A stretch of 61,938 nucleotides of DNA, from NCBI RefSeq assembly GCF_012952065.1, contig NZ_JABCJJ010000019.1:1-61938 (forward strand). Reading direction: 5' to 3'. The stretch comes from Cellulomonas fimi. Its GTDB lineage: Bacteria; Actinomycetota; Actinomycetes; Actinomycetales; Cellulomonadaceae. A program made the translations under genes and the position numbers. This document shows positions 7,983 to 16,232 of this stretch, piece by piece. Under the pieces are notes generated by a model. That model did not search any database, was not told where the DNA came from, and saw only the letters and a program-made list of their open reading frames with translations. Position 1 is the first letter of the stretch. Each line of letters starts with the position of its first letter.

Positions 7983-9392
7983 TTATCCGACGCGCTCGGC
8001 GCGGCCGAGGATGCCTTGAGGGCGGAACAGCAGGACGAGGATGAGGATCACCAGCGCTCCCGCATACCGCATGTCCGAGGGGATGACGAGGTTGGACAGC
8101 TCCACGACCAACCCGATGACGATGGAGCCCGCCAGGGCGCCGAACGCCGTCCCGAGGCCGCCGAGCGTCACGGCGGCGAACATCAGGAGCAGCAGGGTCG
8201 AGCCCATGTTCCAGGCGGTGGCGTTGAGGTAGAGGCCCATGAGCACGCCCCCGAGACCCGCGAGACCTGCACCGATCGTCCAGACCATGCGCACGATGCC
8301 GTCGACCCCGATCCCCGATGCTGCGGCGAGGGCGGGGTTGTCGGAGACCGCACGGGTGGCCCGGCCGACCCGGGTGGCGACGAGGAAGTATGAGACCCCG
8401 CCGAGCGCCGCGGCCGCGATCCCGAGCGAGATCAGGGACTGCTGCGTGATGAGGATCGGTCCGAGCGCGACGGTCTCCGGGTTGGAGCGCACGATCCGCA
8501 GCGACCCTGCGCCGAAGAAGAACTGGAAGACGTACTGCAGCGTCACGGCGAGCCCGATCGTCACGATGAGCTGCTGCGTCATGCCGACCCGACGCTTGCG
8601 CAGCGGGCCCCAGATCGCGGCGTCCTGCAGGTAGCCCGACGCGGCGGCGAGCGCCACCGCGATCGCACCCGACACGAGGAGCGGCAGACCCACGAGCTGG
8701 GTGAAGACGTAGGCGAGGATCCCGCCGAGCGAGACCTGCTCGCCGTGCGCGAAGTTGCTGAGACCCGTCGTGCCGAAGATCAGGGAGAGGCCGACCGACG
8801 CGAGTGCGAGGAGCGTGCCGAACACGAGGCCGGCCGAGGCCTGCTGCGCGACCCGGTCCCAGTTCACGCCCCCGCCGCTCGCGGTGCCCGGCACGGTGTT
8901 GTCGAGCCCGGGCTCGCCGCCGGTCGCGGGCGGCGGCGCGTCGCCGTCCCCCGTCGCGCCGCCGCTCGGGGCGGCGGGTCCGGTCGGGGTGCCCAGCGGG
9001 AACAGCGCCGCAGCGACACCGCCGAGCGAGACGGTCACGGTCCGGGGGTTGTTCGCCGGGTCCCGGAGCGTCTCACCCGCGGGCAGCGTCGCCTCGTCGA
9101 GCGTGACGGTGTACTGGCCGGCCTCGGTGACGGGGAGCGACCACCGCCCGTCGGGACCGGAGGTCACCTGCTGCTCGCCGCCAGGTCCGGCGACCTCGAG
9201 GGCGACGCCGACGGCGGGTTGTCCCGCGCTGGTCCGCAACGTCCCGGTGATGCAGGCGGTGCCTGAGTCGGGGGCGCACGCGACGGTCTGCGCGGCAGCC
9301 GTACCGCCCGGGCCGACGGTCGCGAGGACGAGACCGAGCATCGCTGCGAGGGCGGCGAGCACGGTGGCGCGGGTCAGGGGGGAGCGGTCCAT
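7983..9392 (-). CDS. livH: LivH permease with N-terminal signal peptide and Ig-like domain
   Basis: 469 residues from ATG 9392. Residues 1-35 form a signal peptide (RATVLAALAAMLGLVLATVGP). Residues about 35-115 look like a carboxypeptidase-regulatory/CNA-B type beta-sandwich (ITGTLRTSAGQPAVGVALEV, then TSGPDGRWSLPV and AGQYTVTL). A Gly/Pro/Ala-rich linker (115-155) leads to the LivH permease (155-469, family motifs GLSLIFGTTGLSNFAHGE and LFRPQGILG). Ordinary LivH is about 300 residues, so the extra domain would sit outside the membrane, next to where LivK docks. An in-frame ATG at 9431 is an alternative start; neither has a strong ribosome site. Confidence 0.88.
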   Translation of the reverse strand: MDRSPLTRATVLAALAAMLGLVLATVGPGGTAAAQTVACAPDSGTACITGTLRTSAGQPAVGVALEVAGPGGEQQVTSGPDGRWSLPVTEAGQYTVTLDEATLPAGETLRDPANNPRTVTVSLGGVAAALFPLGTPTGPAAPSGGATGDGDAPPPATGGEPGLDNTVPGTASGGGVNWDRVAQQASAGLVFGTLLALASVGLSLIFGTTGLSNFAHGEQVSLGGILAYVFTQLVGLPLLVSGAIAVALAAASGYLQDAAIWGPLRKRRVGMTQQLIVTIGLAVTLQYVFQFFFGAGSLRIVRSNPETVALGPILITQQSLISLGIAAAALGGVSYFLVATRVGRATRAVSDNPALAAASGIGVDGIVRMVWTIGAGLAGLGGVLMGLYLNATAWNMGSTLLLLMFAAVTLGGLGTAFGALAGSIVIGLVVELSNLVIPSDMRYAGALVILILVLLFRPQGILGRAERVG

Positions 9393-9499
9393 GGACGTGG
9401 CTCGGCGCACCTGGGACCTCCGTCCGGTCATGTTCGAGGTGGTCGGGCTGGCATGTTCCTGGCGTCCTTGCCGAAGGCACCATCCGCCGTGTGGGAAGG

Positions 9500-9546
9500 A
9501 CCCTAGAGGAGGAATTGTGTCGCGAACGTGTCCTGACACGCGAACG
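9500..9546 (-). promoter_or_regulatory. livH operon promoter and operator-like palindrome
   Basis: On the minus strand TAGGGT (9500-9505) is a good -10 box. Just upstream lies CGTGTC-CT-GACACG (9527-9540), flanked by two direct copies of CGCGAACG (9521-9528 and 9539-9546, 18 bp apart). The layout suggests a repressor or activator site over the -35 region. The rest of 9393-9723 holds a GC-rich hairpin near 9667-9696 but no gene. Confidence 0.4.
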
Positions 9547-9723
9547 ACGACATGGTGGGTGATCGGATCGTCACCGTATGGGTGATCATCGGGTGAAGTC
9601 TCGCGCGGGGGCGTCGGGCTTCCCTAGGCAGACCGACCGAGCCTTTGTCATGATCGGCACAGTGTTGCTCCGCGGCGCTGCTGCGCCGCCCGGAGCCTTC
9701 CCCGCTCGAAGGAGGTCGCAGTC

Positions 9724-10491
9724 GTGCGTCCAGGGTTCCAGGTGAGGGCGGCGGCACCGGCGGATCTCGAGGGACTCGTCAGCCTGTGCCTGGAGGCGCG
9801 CGCCGAGTCCACGGTCGGACCGCAGATCTGCAGCGCCGACCGGGACCGGCTCCGTGACCAGCTCGGGACGCTGCTCGCGACCCCGGGCGGCCAGGCTCTC
9901 GTAGGACTCGTCGACGGCGAGCTGCTGGGGCTCCTGCTCGGCCGGGTCGTGGGACCCGGGCTGTTCACCCTCGACGTGAGCTTCCACGTCGAGGCGCTCT
10001 ACGTCGGCTCGCGCGCGCGTCGTCGTGGGCTCGGGCACGCGCTCCTGGCGCGGGCGCTCGCCGTCGCCGAGGAGGCCGGCGCGACGCAGGTCTACGCCGT
10101 CCCGCTGCCCGGGGCGCGCGGGGTCCAGCGGTTCTTCGCGCGGCTCGGCTTCGCGCCCGCGGCGGCCCATCGAGTCGTGACGACGCACGCGCTGCAGCGC
10201 CGTCTTGCGGGCGACGCCGTCGGCGCGGTGCCCGGGCGGCGGGGCAGCCGCGGTCTCGAGGAGATCATCGCGCGGCGCCGACAGGTGCGTTCGGTGTCCC
10301 GCGCGGCGGTGGTCGACCAGCGCGCGCCGCGCGAGCACAGCACCGTGGTGGAGAAGCGCGACGACGTCCGTTCGTCCTCCGCGACCGCGGACGCGGAGTC
10401 TCAGTCGCCCGCGCGGGCGTCCATCAGCATGCAGGTCAGGCGTGCCGTCGCGACACGGCGCGACGCGGAGTCCTCGAGCACGACCTCGTAG
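9724..10491 (+). CDS. GNAT-family N-acetyltransferase with unusual C-terminal tail
   Basis: 255 residues. The first ~160 form a GNAT fold with acetyl-CoA pyrophosphate loop RRRGLGHA (about 99-106) after the beta4 strand FHVEALYVGS, and the family ending RFFARLGFAPAAAHR. AAGGAGGT precedes the GTG start at ideal spacing. The substrate is unknown. Residues after ~165 are low-complexity and Arg/Ser-rich, not GNAT-like, and the frame runs 91 bp into the 3' end of the opposite-strand thioesterase. The tail may result from a lost stop codon. Confidence 0.8.
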   Translation: MRPGFQVRAAAPADLEGLVSLCLEARAESTVGPQICSADRDRLRDQLGTLLATPGGQALVGLVDGELLGLLLGRVVGPGLFTLDVSFHVEALYVGSRARRRGLGHALLARALAVAEEAGATQVYAVPLPGARGVQRFFARLGFAPAAAHRVVTTHALQRRLAGDAVGAVPGRRGSRGLEEIIARRRQVRSVSRAAVVDQRAPREHSTVVEKRDDVRSSSATADAESQSPARASISMQVRRAVATRRDAESSSTTS

Positions 10492-10820
10492 GTCGCCGTC
10501 GTCCGGCCGAGGTGCAGCGCGGTGGCCGTCCCGGTGACGAGCCCCGAGCGCACGCCGCGGTGGTGCGTGGCGCTGACCTCGATCCCGACCGCGATCCGAC
10601 CCTCCCCGGCGTGCGCCATCGCGGCGCAGGACCCCAGCGTCTCGGCGAGCACGACCGACGCGCCGCCGTGGAGGAGCCCGTAGGGCTGGGTGTTCCCCTG
10701 CACCGGCATCGTGCCGACAGCGCGGTCGGGGGCCACCTCGAGCAGCTCGATCCCCATCCTCTCGAGCAGGGTGCCTGCCGCGCCCGCGCGGAGAGCCTCG
10801 ACGAAGTCGGTGTCGGTCAT
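10401..10820 (-). CDS. Hotdog-fold thioesterase (PaaI/YbgC-like)
   Basis: 139 residues, full length for the family. The catalytic helix region YGLLHGGASVVLAETLGSCAA is present (HGG with the downstream Glu nucleophile/base), as is the strand motif AVGIEVSATHHRGVRSG. These enzymes hydrolyse acyl-CoA or aryl-CoA thioesters in the cytosol. ATG 10820 is 19 bp from the divergent polA start. Its last 91 bp overlap the convergent GNAT tail. Confidence 0.85.
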   Translation of the reverse strand: MTDTDFVEALRAGAAGTLLERMGIELLEVAPDRAVGTMPVQGNTQPYGLLHGGASVVLAETLGSCAAMAHAGEGRIAVGIEVSATHHRGVRSGLVTGTATALHLGRTTATYEVVLEDSASRRVATARLTCMLMDARAGD

Positions 10821-10826
10821 GGCGGA

Positions 10827-10832
10827 TAGGTT
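10827..10832 (+). promoter_or_regulatory. -10 box for leaderless polA
   Basis: TAGGTT lies 7 nt before GTG 10840. The box sits in the 19-bp gap to the divergent thioesterase start, so the two promoters must overlap each other's coding ends. Confidence 0.5.
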
Positions 10833-10839
10833 GGCACCC

Positions 10840-13575
10840 GTGAGCGAGAACCCACCAGCCGCCGCGCGCGTCGAGCCGGCCGCGGCTGTCGCGACGACCC
10901 CGCCCCGCCTGCTCCTGATCGACGGGCACTCGATGGCGTTCCGTGCGTTCTTCGCGCTGCCGGTCGACAAGTTCAACACCTCCACCGGACAGCCCACCAA
11001 CGCGGTGTACGGCTTCACGTCGATGCTCGCGAACCTGCTGCGCGACGAGGCGCCGACCCACGTCGCGGTCGCGTTCGACGCGGGGCGGACGACGTTCCGG
11101 ACCGAGGAGTACGCCGGGTACAAGGGGAACCGCGACGCGACCCCCGAGCCCTTCCGCGGCCAGGTCGCGCTGATCCAGGAGATCCTCGCGACGATGCACG
11201 TCCCCGTGCTCGAGAAGGTGCACTACGAGGCCGACGACATCCTGGCCACGCTCGCGGTCCAGGCGCGGGGCGCGGGGATGCAGGTGCTCGTCTGCACGGG
11301 CGACCGCGACGCCTTCCAGCTGATCAACGACGACGTCACCGTGCTCTACCCGGTCAAGGGCGTCTCGGACCTCGCCCGGATGACGCCCGAGGCGGTCCGG
11401 GCGAAGTACGGCGTCCCGCCCGAGCAGTACCCCGACCTCGCGGCCCTGGTCGGGGAGACGAGCGACAACCTGCCGGGGATCCCTGGCGTCGGTCCCAAGA
11501 CGGCCGCGAAGTGGATCGAGACGTACGGCGGACTCGAGGGCGTCGTCGCGCACGCCGACAAGGTGCCCGGGAAGGCGGGGGACGGGCTGCGCTCGAACCT
11601 CGACCAGGTGCTGCTGAACCGACGGCTCAACCGGCTCCTGACCGACCTCGAGCTGCCGCTCGGTCCGGAGGACCTGGCCGCGCGCCCGTGGGACCGCGAG
11701 GCCATGCAGACGGTGTTCGACTCGCTCCAGTTCCGCGTGCTGCGCGAGCGGATGTTCGCCATGGTCACGCCCGATCAGACCGAGACGGACCTCGGGGGCG
11801 AGCAGCCGGCCCTCGCGGTCGCCACCCTGGAGGACGGCGAGCTGGCCGCGTGGCTCGACGACCGTGCGGGGGCACGGCTCGGTCTCGACGTGCGCGGGTC
11901 CGGCGCCTCGGCCGGCGGGGACGCCTGGGGCGTGGCGATCGCCGACGACGCCGGGCAGGCGGTCGCGTTCGACCTCACCACGATCACCCCGACGGACGAG
12001 GCGGCGCTCGGACGCTGGCTGGCCGACCCCGCCGCCCCCAAGGTGGTGCACGCCTCGAAGGACGCGTGGCACGCCCTGGCCGGGCGCGGGTTCGAGCTCT
12101 TGGGAGTCCGGTTCGACACGGAGCTCGCCGCGTACCTGTGCCAGCCCGACCGGCGCGGCTACGAGCTCGGCGACCTCGCGATCGGCTACCTGCGACGTGA
12201 GCTGCGTACGGACGAGGCGGCCACGACGGGCCAGGGCGCGCTGGACCTCGAGCTCGACGGGTCGGACGAGGGGCGGCGCGCCGCGGTCCGCGCCGCCGCC
12301 GTGCTCGAGCTCTCCGGCGTGCTCACGCAGGAGCTCACCGAGCGGGGCGCCGCGACGCTGCTCGGCTCGCTCGAGCTGCCGCTCGTCGACGTGCTCGCAC
12401 GGATGGAGCGCACGGGGATCGCGGCCGACACCGACTACCTGACGGGCCTCGAGAAGCACTTCGACGCGATGGTGACGCAGGCCGCGGGCGAGGCCTTCGA
12501 CGTCATCGGCCGCGAGGTCAACCTGGGCTCCCCGAAGCAGCTCCAGGAGGTGCTCTTCGACCAGCTCGGCATGCCGAAGACCAAGAAGATCAAGACCGGC
12601 TACACCACCGATGCCGCCGCGCTCACCGACCTCTTCGAGCGGACCGGGCATCCCTTCCTCCAGCACCTGCTCGCCCACCGCGACTCGATCCGCCTGCGAC
12701 AGACGGTCGAGGGCCTGCTGCGCTCCGTGGCCGCCGACGGGAGGATCCACACCAGCTTCCAGCAGACCATCGCGGCGACGGGTCGGCTGTCGTCGACCGA
12801 TCCGAACCTGCAGAACATCCCGATCCGGACGGAGGACGGGCGTCGGATCCGGCGCGCGTTCGTCGTCGGCGACGGGTACGGGACGCTGCTGACGGCGGAC
12901 TACAGCCAGATCGAGATGCGGATCATGGCGCACCTCTCGGGCGACGCAGGGCTGATCGACGCGTTCCGCACGGGCGAGGACCTGCACAGGTACGTCGGGT
13001 CGCGCGTGTTCGGCGTCGGTGTCGGCGAGGTCACGCCCGAGATGCGCTCGAAGATCAAGGCGATGTCCTACGGACTGGCCTACGGGCTGTCCTCGTTCGG
13101 GCTGTCCAAGCAGCTGGGGATCGAGGTCGGTGAGGCCGCGAAGCTGATGGAGGACTACTTCTCCCGGTTCGGCGGGGTGCGGGACTACCTCACCGGGGTC
13201 GTCGACGAGGCGCGCGCGACCGGGTACACGGCCACCATCCTCGGCCGTCGCCGGTACCTGCCTGACCTCACGAGTGACAACCGGCAGCGCCGGGAGATGG
13301 CCGAGCGGATGGCGCTCAACGCCCCCATCCAGGGCAGCGCGGCCGACCTGATCAAGGTCGCGATGCTCGGCGTCGACCGCGAGCTGGTCTCGCGTGGCCT
13401 CCGCTCGCGGCTGCTGCTCCAGGTGCACGACGAGCTCGTGCTCGAGGTCGCCGCGGGGGAGCGCGACGAGGTCGAGGCGCTCGTGCGTGCGCAGATGGGT
13501 GCGGCGGCCGTGCTCGACGTCCCGCTCGACGTCTCCGTCGGGGCGGGCGCGAGCTGGCACGAAGCGGGTCACTGA
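10840..13575 (+). CDS. polA: DNA polymerase I
   Basis: 911 residues. The N-terminal 5' nuclease domain (about 25-315) has LLLIDGHSMAFRAFFALP, DDILATLA and the helix-hairpin-helix segment LPGIPGVGPKTAAKWI. The middle 3'-5' exonuclease-like domain (about 330-515) has lost its DxE metal ligands (LGLDVRG), as in other actinobacterial Pol I. The polymerase domain carries motif A DYSQIEMR (Asp687), motif B KIKAMSYGLAYG and motif C VHDELVLE (Asp864). It fills gaps in repair and processes Okazaki fragments. The GTG was chosen for the -10 spacing and because the conserved region begins soon after. Confidence 0.97.
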   Translation: MSENPPAAARVEPAAAVATTPPRLLLIDGHSMAFRAFFALPVDKFNTSTGQPTNAVYGFTSMLANLLRDEAPTHVAVAFDAGRTTFRTEEYAGYKGNRDATPEPFRGQVALIQEILATMHVPVLEKVHYEADDILATLAVQARGAGMQVLVCTGDRDAFQLINDDVTVLYPVKGVSDLARMTPEAVRAKYGVPPEQYPDLAALVGETSDNLPGIPGVGPKTAAKWIETYGGLEGVVAHADKVPGKAGDGLRSNLDQVLLNRRLNRLLTDLELPLGPEDLAARPWDREAMQTVFDSLQFRVLRERMFAMVTPDQTETDLGGEQPALAVATLEDGELAAWLDDRAGARLGLDVRGSGASAGGDAWGVAIADDAGQAVAFDLTTITPTDEAALGRWLADPAAPKVVHASKDAWHALAGRGFELLGVRFDTELAAYLCQPDRRGYELGDLAIGYLRRELRTDEAATTGQGALDLELDGSDEGRRAAVRAAAVLELSGVLTQELTERGAATLLGSLELPLVDVLARMERTGIAADTDYLTGLEKHFDAMVTQAAGEAFDVIGREVNLGSPKQLQEVLFDQLGMPKTKKIKTGYTTDAAALTDLFERTGHPFLQHLLAHRDSIRLRQTVEGLLRSVAADGRIHTSFQQTIAATGRLSSTDPNLQNIPIRTEDGRRIRRAFVVGDGYGTLLTADYSQIEMRIMAHLSGDAGLIDAFRTGEDLHRYVGSRVFGVGVGEVTPEMRSKIKAMSYGLAYGLSSFGLSKQLGIEVGEAAKLMEDYFSRFGGVRDYLTGVVDEARATGYTATILGRRRYLPDLTSDNRQRREMAERMALNAPIQGSAADLIKVAMLGVDRELVSRGLRSRLLLQVHDELVLEVAAGERDEVEALVRAQMGAAAVLDVPLDVSVGAGASWHEAGH

Positions 13576-13610
13576 ATCCGGCGCGGGTGCCTGGTCGGCG
13601 CGGACGGACG

Positions 13611-14414
13611 TCACGGCCGGTGCGTCACCAGGATCGCCGTCCCGGGCAGCCGCGCGCCGCGGACCGCGCTCCAGCCGCCCCACGTGCGGTCGTGCCCCGC
13701 CGGCCACTCGGGCTCGACCAGGCGGTCGAGCACGAGCCCGGCCGCGACGACGTCGGCCACGTGGTCACCGAGCGTGCGGTGGTACTCCGCATAGGTGACC
13801 CGGCCGTCGTCGTCCGTCTCGACGTAGGGGGTGCGGTCGAAGTACGACCGGGTCGCGGTGAGTCCACGCTCGCTCGGGTCGTCGGGGAACGCCCACCGGG
13901 TCGGGTGCGTGACCGCGAACACCCATCGGCCGCCCGGCCGAAGCACACGCGCCGCCTCGGCGTGGATCCGCTCGGCGTCGGGCACGAACGGCACGGCGCC
14001 GTAGGCGGTGAAGGCGATGTCGAAGCTCTCGGCGGCGAACGGCAGCGTCCGCGCGTCCGCCTGGACCATCGGCACCGTGACGCCGGTCTGCGCGTCGAGC
14101 ACCCGGCCGGCCGCGAGCATGCCGCCCGCGACGTCGGTCGCCACGACACGAGCCTCCTGCTGACGGAGCCACCGTGAGCACTGGGCCGCGCCCGCGCCGA
14201 CCTCCAGCACGTCGCGGTCGGCCACCGGGCCGAGCAGCCCGGCCTCGGCCTCCCGCAGGCCCTCGGGGCACCAGCAGAAGTCGGTCGGCCCCAGGAAGTC
14301 GCCGTGCTCGGCGAGGTACTCGGTGGCGTGGGAGTCCCACCACCGACGGCCGGCGCGGCCGCCGGCGTCGGGCGGAACGGGGAAGTAGCCGGCAGATGCG
14401 CCACGGGACGACAT
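13611..14414 (-). CDS. Class I SAM-dependent methyltransferase
   Basis: 267 residues. The Rossmann motif DVLEVGAGAAQCSRWL is followed by the motif II acidic residue in VVATDVAGGML, then QADARTLPFAAESFDIAFTAYGAVPFV and a post-motif RPGGRWVFAVTHP. The N-terminal WWDSHATEYLAEHGDFLG is common in actinobacterial UbiE/biotin-type methyltransferases. Substrate unknown. It is convergent with polA (35 bp) and divergent from the peptide transporter operon. Confidence 0.85.
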   Translation of the reverse strand: MSSRGASAGYFPVPPDAGGRAGRRWWDSHATEYLAEHGDFLGPTDFCWCPEGLREAEAGLLGPVADRDVLEVGAGAAQCSRWLRQQEARVVATDVAGGMLAAGRVLDAQTGVTVPMVQADARTLPFAAESFDIAFTAYGAVPFVPDAERIHAEAARVLRPGGRWVFAVTHPTRWAFPDDPSERGLTATRSYFDRTPYVETDDDGRVTYAEYHRTLGDHVADVVAAGLVLDRLVEPEWPAGHDRTWGGWSAVRGARLPGTAILVTHRP

Positions 14415-14543
14415 ACGGGTAGTTTCTCCCGAGCCGGGTCGGTACTGGGTCGTAACATCTCCGTGATCTGGCCCGTCTAGCGTCTGAACCTCTGCGGCTC
14501 GTCATGACGTCGCACGGTGAAGCCCACAATGAGGAGTGATCGC

Positions 14544-16217
14544 GTGAGAAGTTCCTTCAGGCTGGCCGCGGCCGGCGCCGCGGCGGGGCTGGCCCTGACC
14601 GCCTGCGCCGCGAGCGAACGCGACAGCGGCGGCGGCTCGACCGACGGCGCCACGAGCGAGGGGCGGGACACGTTCATCTTCGCCGCGTCTGCAGACCCGG
14701 CGTCGCTCGACCCCGCGTTCGCCAACGACGGCGAGTCCTTCCGTGTCGCCCGACAGATCTTCGAGGGCCTGGTCGGGACGGTCCCGGGGACGGCCGATCC
14801 GGCTCCGCTGCTCGCCGAGGCGTGGGAGGTCAGCGAGGACGGCCTCACCTACACGTTCGACCTCAAGCAGGACGTGACCTTCCAGGACGGGACGCCCTTC
14901 AACGCGGAGGCGGTCTGCTTCAACTTCGAGCGCTGGAACAACTTCACCGGCGTGCTGCAGTCCGAGAGCCTCTCGTACTACTGGCAGAAGGTGAACGGCG
15001 GCTTCGCCACCAGCGACGTCGCGAGCCTCGACGGCACCGGCAAGTACAAGAGCTGCGAGGCCCAGGACGAGAACACCGCCGTCATCACGATGCAGAGCCC
15101 GCTGCCTGAGTTCATCTCGGCGCTCTCGCTCCCCGCGTTCTCGATCCAGTCGCCCACGGCGCTCGAGAAGTACGACGCCGACGCCGTCGGTGGCGAGGAG
15201 TCCGCGCCGGTGCTGCCGGAGTACGCCACGGCGCGCCCGACGGGGACCGGTCCGTACGTCTTCGAGAAGTGGACGCGCGACCAGGAGGTCACCCTCACCG
15301 CGAACGAGGACTACTGGGGCGACCAGGGCCAGGTCCGGCGGATCGTGTTCCAGGTGATCTCGGACGCGAACGCCAGGCGCCAGGCGCTGCAGGCCGGCGA
15401 CATCGACGGCTACGACCTCGTCGGGCCTGCGGACGTCGCGGCGCTCGAGGAGGCCGGCTTCCAGATCGTGAACCGTGAGCCGTTCAACATCCTCTACCTG
15501 GGCATGAACCAAGCGAACCCCGACCTCGCGGACGTGCGGGTGCGGCAGGCCATCGCGTACGCGATCAACAAGGAGGCGCTCGTCGCTCAGACGTTGCCCG
15601 AGGGCACCGAGGTCGCGACCAACTTCGTGCCGCCGTCGGTCGAGGGCTGGAGCGACGAGGTCGCGACCTACGAGTACGACCCCGACAAGGCGCGCGCCCT
15701 GCTCGCCGAGGCCGGCAAGTCGAACCTCACGATCGACTTCAACTACCCGACCAACGTCTCGCGGCCGTACATGCCGACGCCCGAGCAGACGTTCCAGGCG
15801 ATCAGCGCGGACCTGCAGGAGGTCGGCATCACGGTCAACCCGGTACCCGAGCCCTGGAGCCCGGAGTACCTCGACCGCATGCAGGGCACGCCGGACCACG
15901 GTCTGCACCTGCTCGGCTGGACGGGGGACTACAACGACACCTACAACTTCATCGGTGTCTTCTTCGGTGGTCCGTCGAACGAGTGGGGCCCGATCGACCC
16001 CGCTCTCTCGAAGATGATCAACGACGCGCGGTACAAGACGAGCAAGGACGAGCAGGTCGCGGCCTACGAGGCGGCGAACGAGGCGATCCTCGAGATGGTC
16101 CCGGGCGTCCCGCTCGCGCACCCCGTACCGTCGCTGGCCTTCAAGCCGGAGATCAAGAACTACCCGGCCTCACCCGTCCAGGACGAGGTCTACAACGTCA
16201 TCACGATCGAAGAGTGA
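14544..16217 (+). CDS. Dipeptide/oligopeptide ABC transporter substrate-binding lipoprotein
   Basis: 557 residues. Lipobox LTAC follows a short Arg-containing signal, then a Gly/Ser linker. SBP family 5 features: ADPASLDPAFANDGESFRVARQIFEGLV, LAEAWEVSEDGLTYTFDLKQDVTFQDGTPFNAEAVCFNF, and TGTGPYVFEKWTRDQEVTLTANEDYWG. GTG 14544 is preferred because GAGGAG (14531-14536) is 7 nt upstream; in-frame ATG 14529 and GTG 14517 lack such a site. It delivers peptides to the downstream permease pair. A possible -10 (TAACAT) lies near 14451 in the 129-bp divergent gap. Confidence 0.92.
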   Translation: MRSSFRLAAAGAAAGLALTACAASERDSGGGSTDGATSEGRDTFIFAASADPASLDPAFANDGESFRVARQIFEGLVGTVPGTADPAPLLAEAWEVSEDGLTYTFDLKQDVTFQDGTPFNAEAVCFNFERWNNFTGVLQSESLSYYWQKVNGGFATSDVASLDGTGKYKSCEAQDENTAVITMQSPLPEFISALSLPAFSIQSPTALEKYDADAVGGEESAPVLPEYATARPTGTGPYVFEKWTRDQEVTLTANEDYWGDQGQVRRIVFQVISDANARRQALQAGDIDGYDLVGPADVAALEEAGFQIVNREPFNILYLGMNQANPDLADVRVRQAIAYAINKEALVAQTLPEGTEVATNFVPPSVEGWSDEVATYEYDPDKARALLAEAGKSNLTIDFNYPTNVSRPYMPTPEQTFQAISADLQEVGITVNPVPEPWSPEYLDRMQGTPDHGLHLLGWTGDYNDTYNFIGVFFGGPSNEWGPIDPALSKMINDARYKTSKDEQVAAYEAANEAILEMVPGVPLAHPVPSLAFKPEIKNYPASPVQDEVYNVITIEE

Positions 16218-16232
16218 GCAGCAGCTAGCTCC

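Noticed and set aside
9586-13707. 1373-codon open frame opposite polA
   Set aside because: Low-complexity Arg/Asp/Val/Leu composition typical of the antisense shadow of a GC-rich gene; polA on the other strand has all its motifs.
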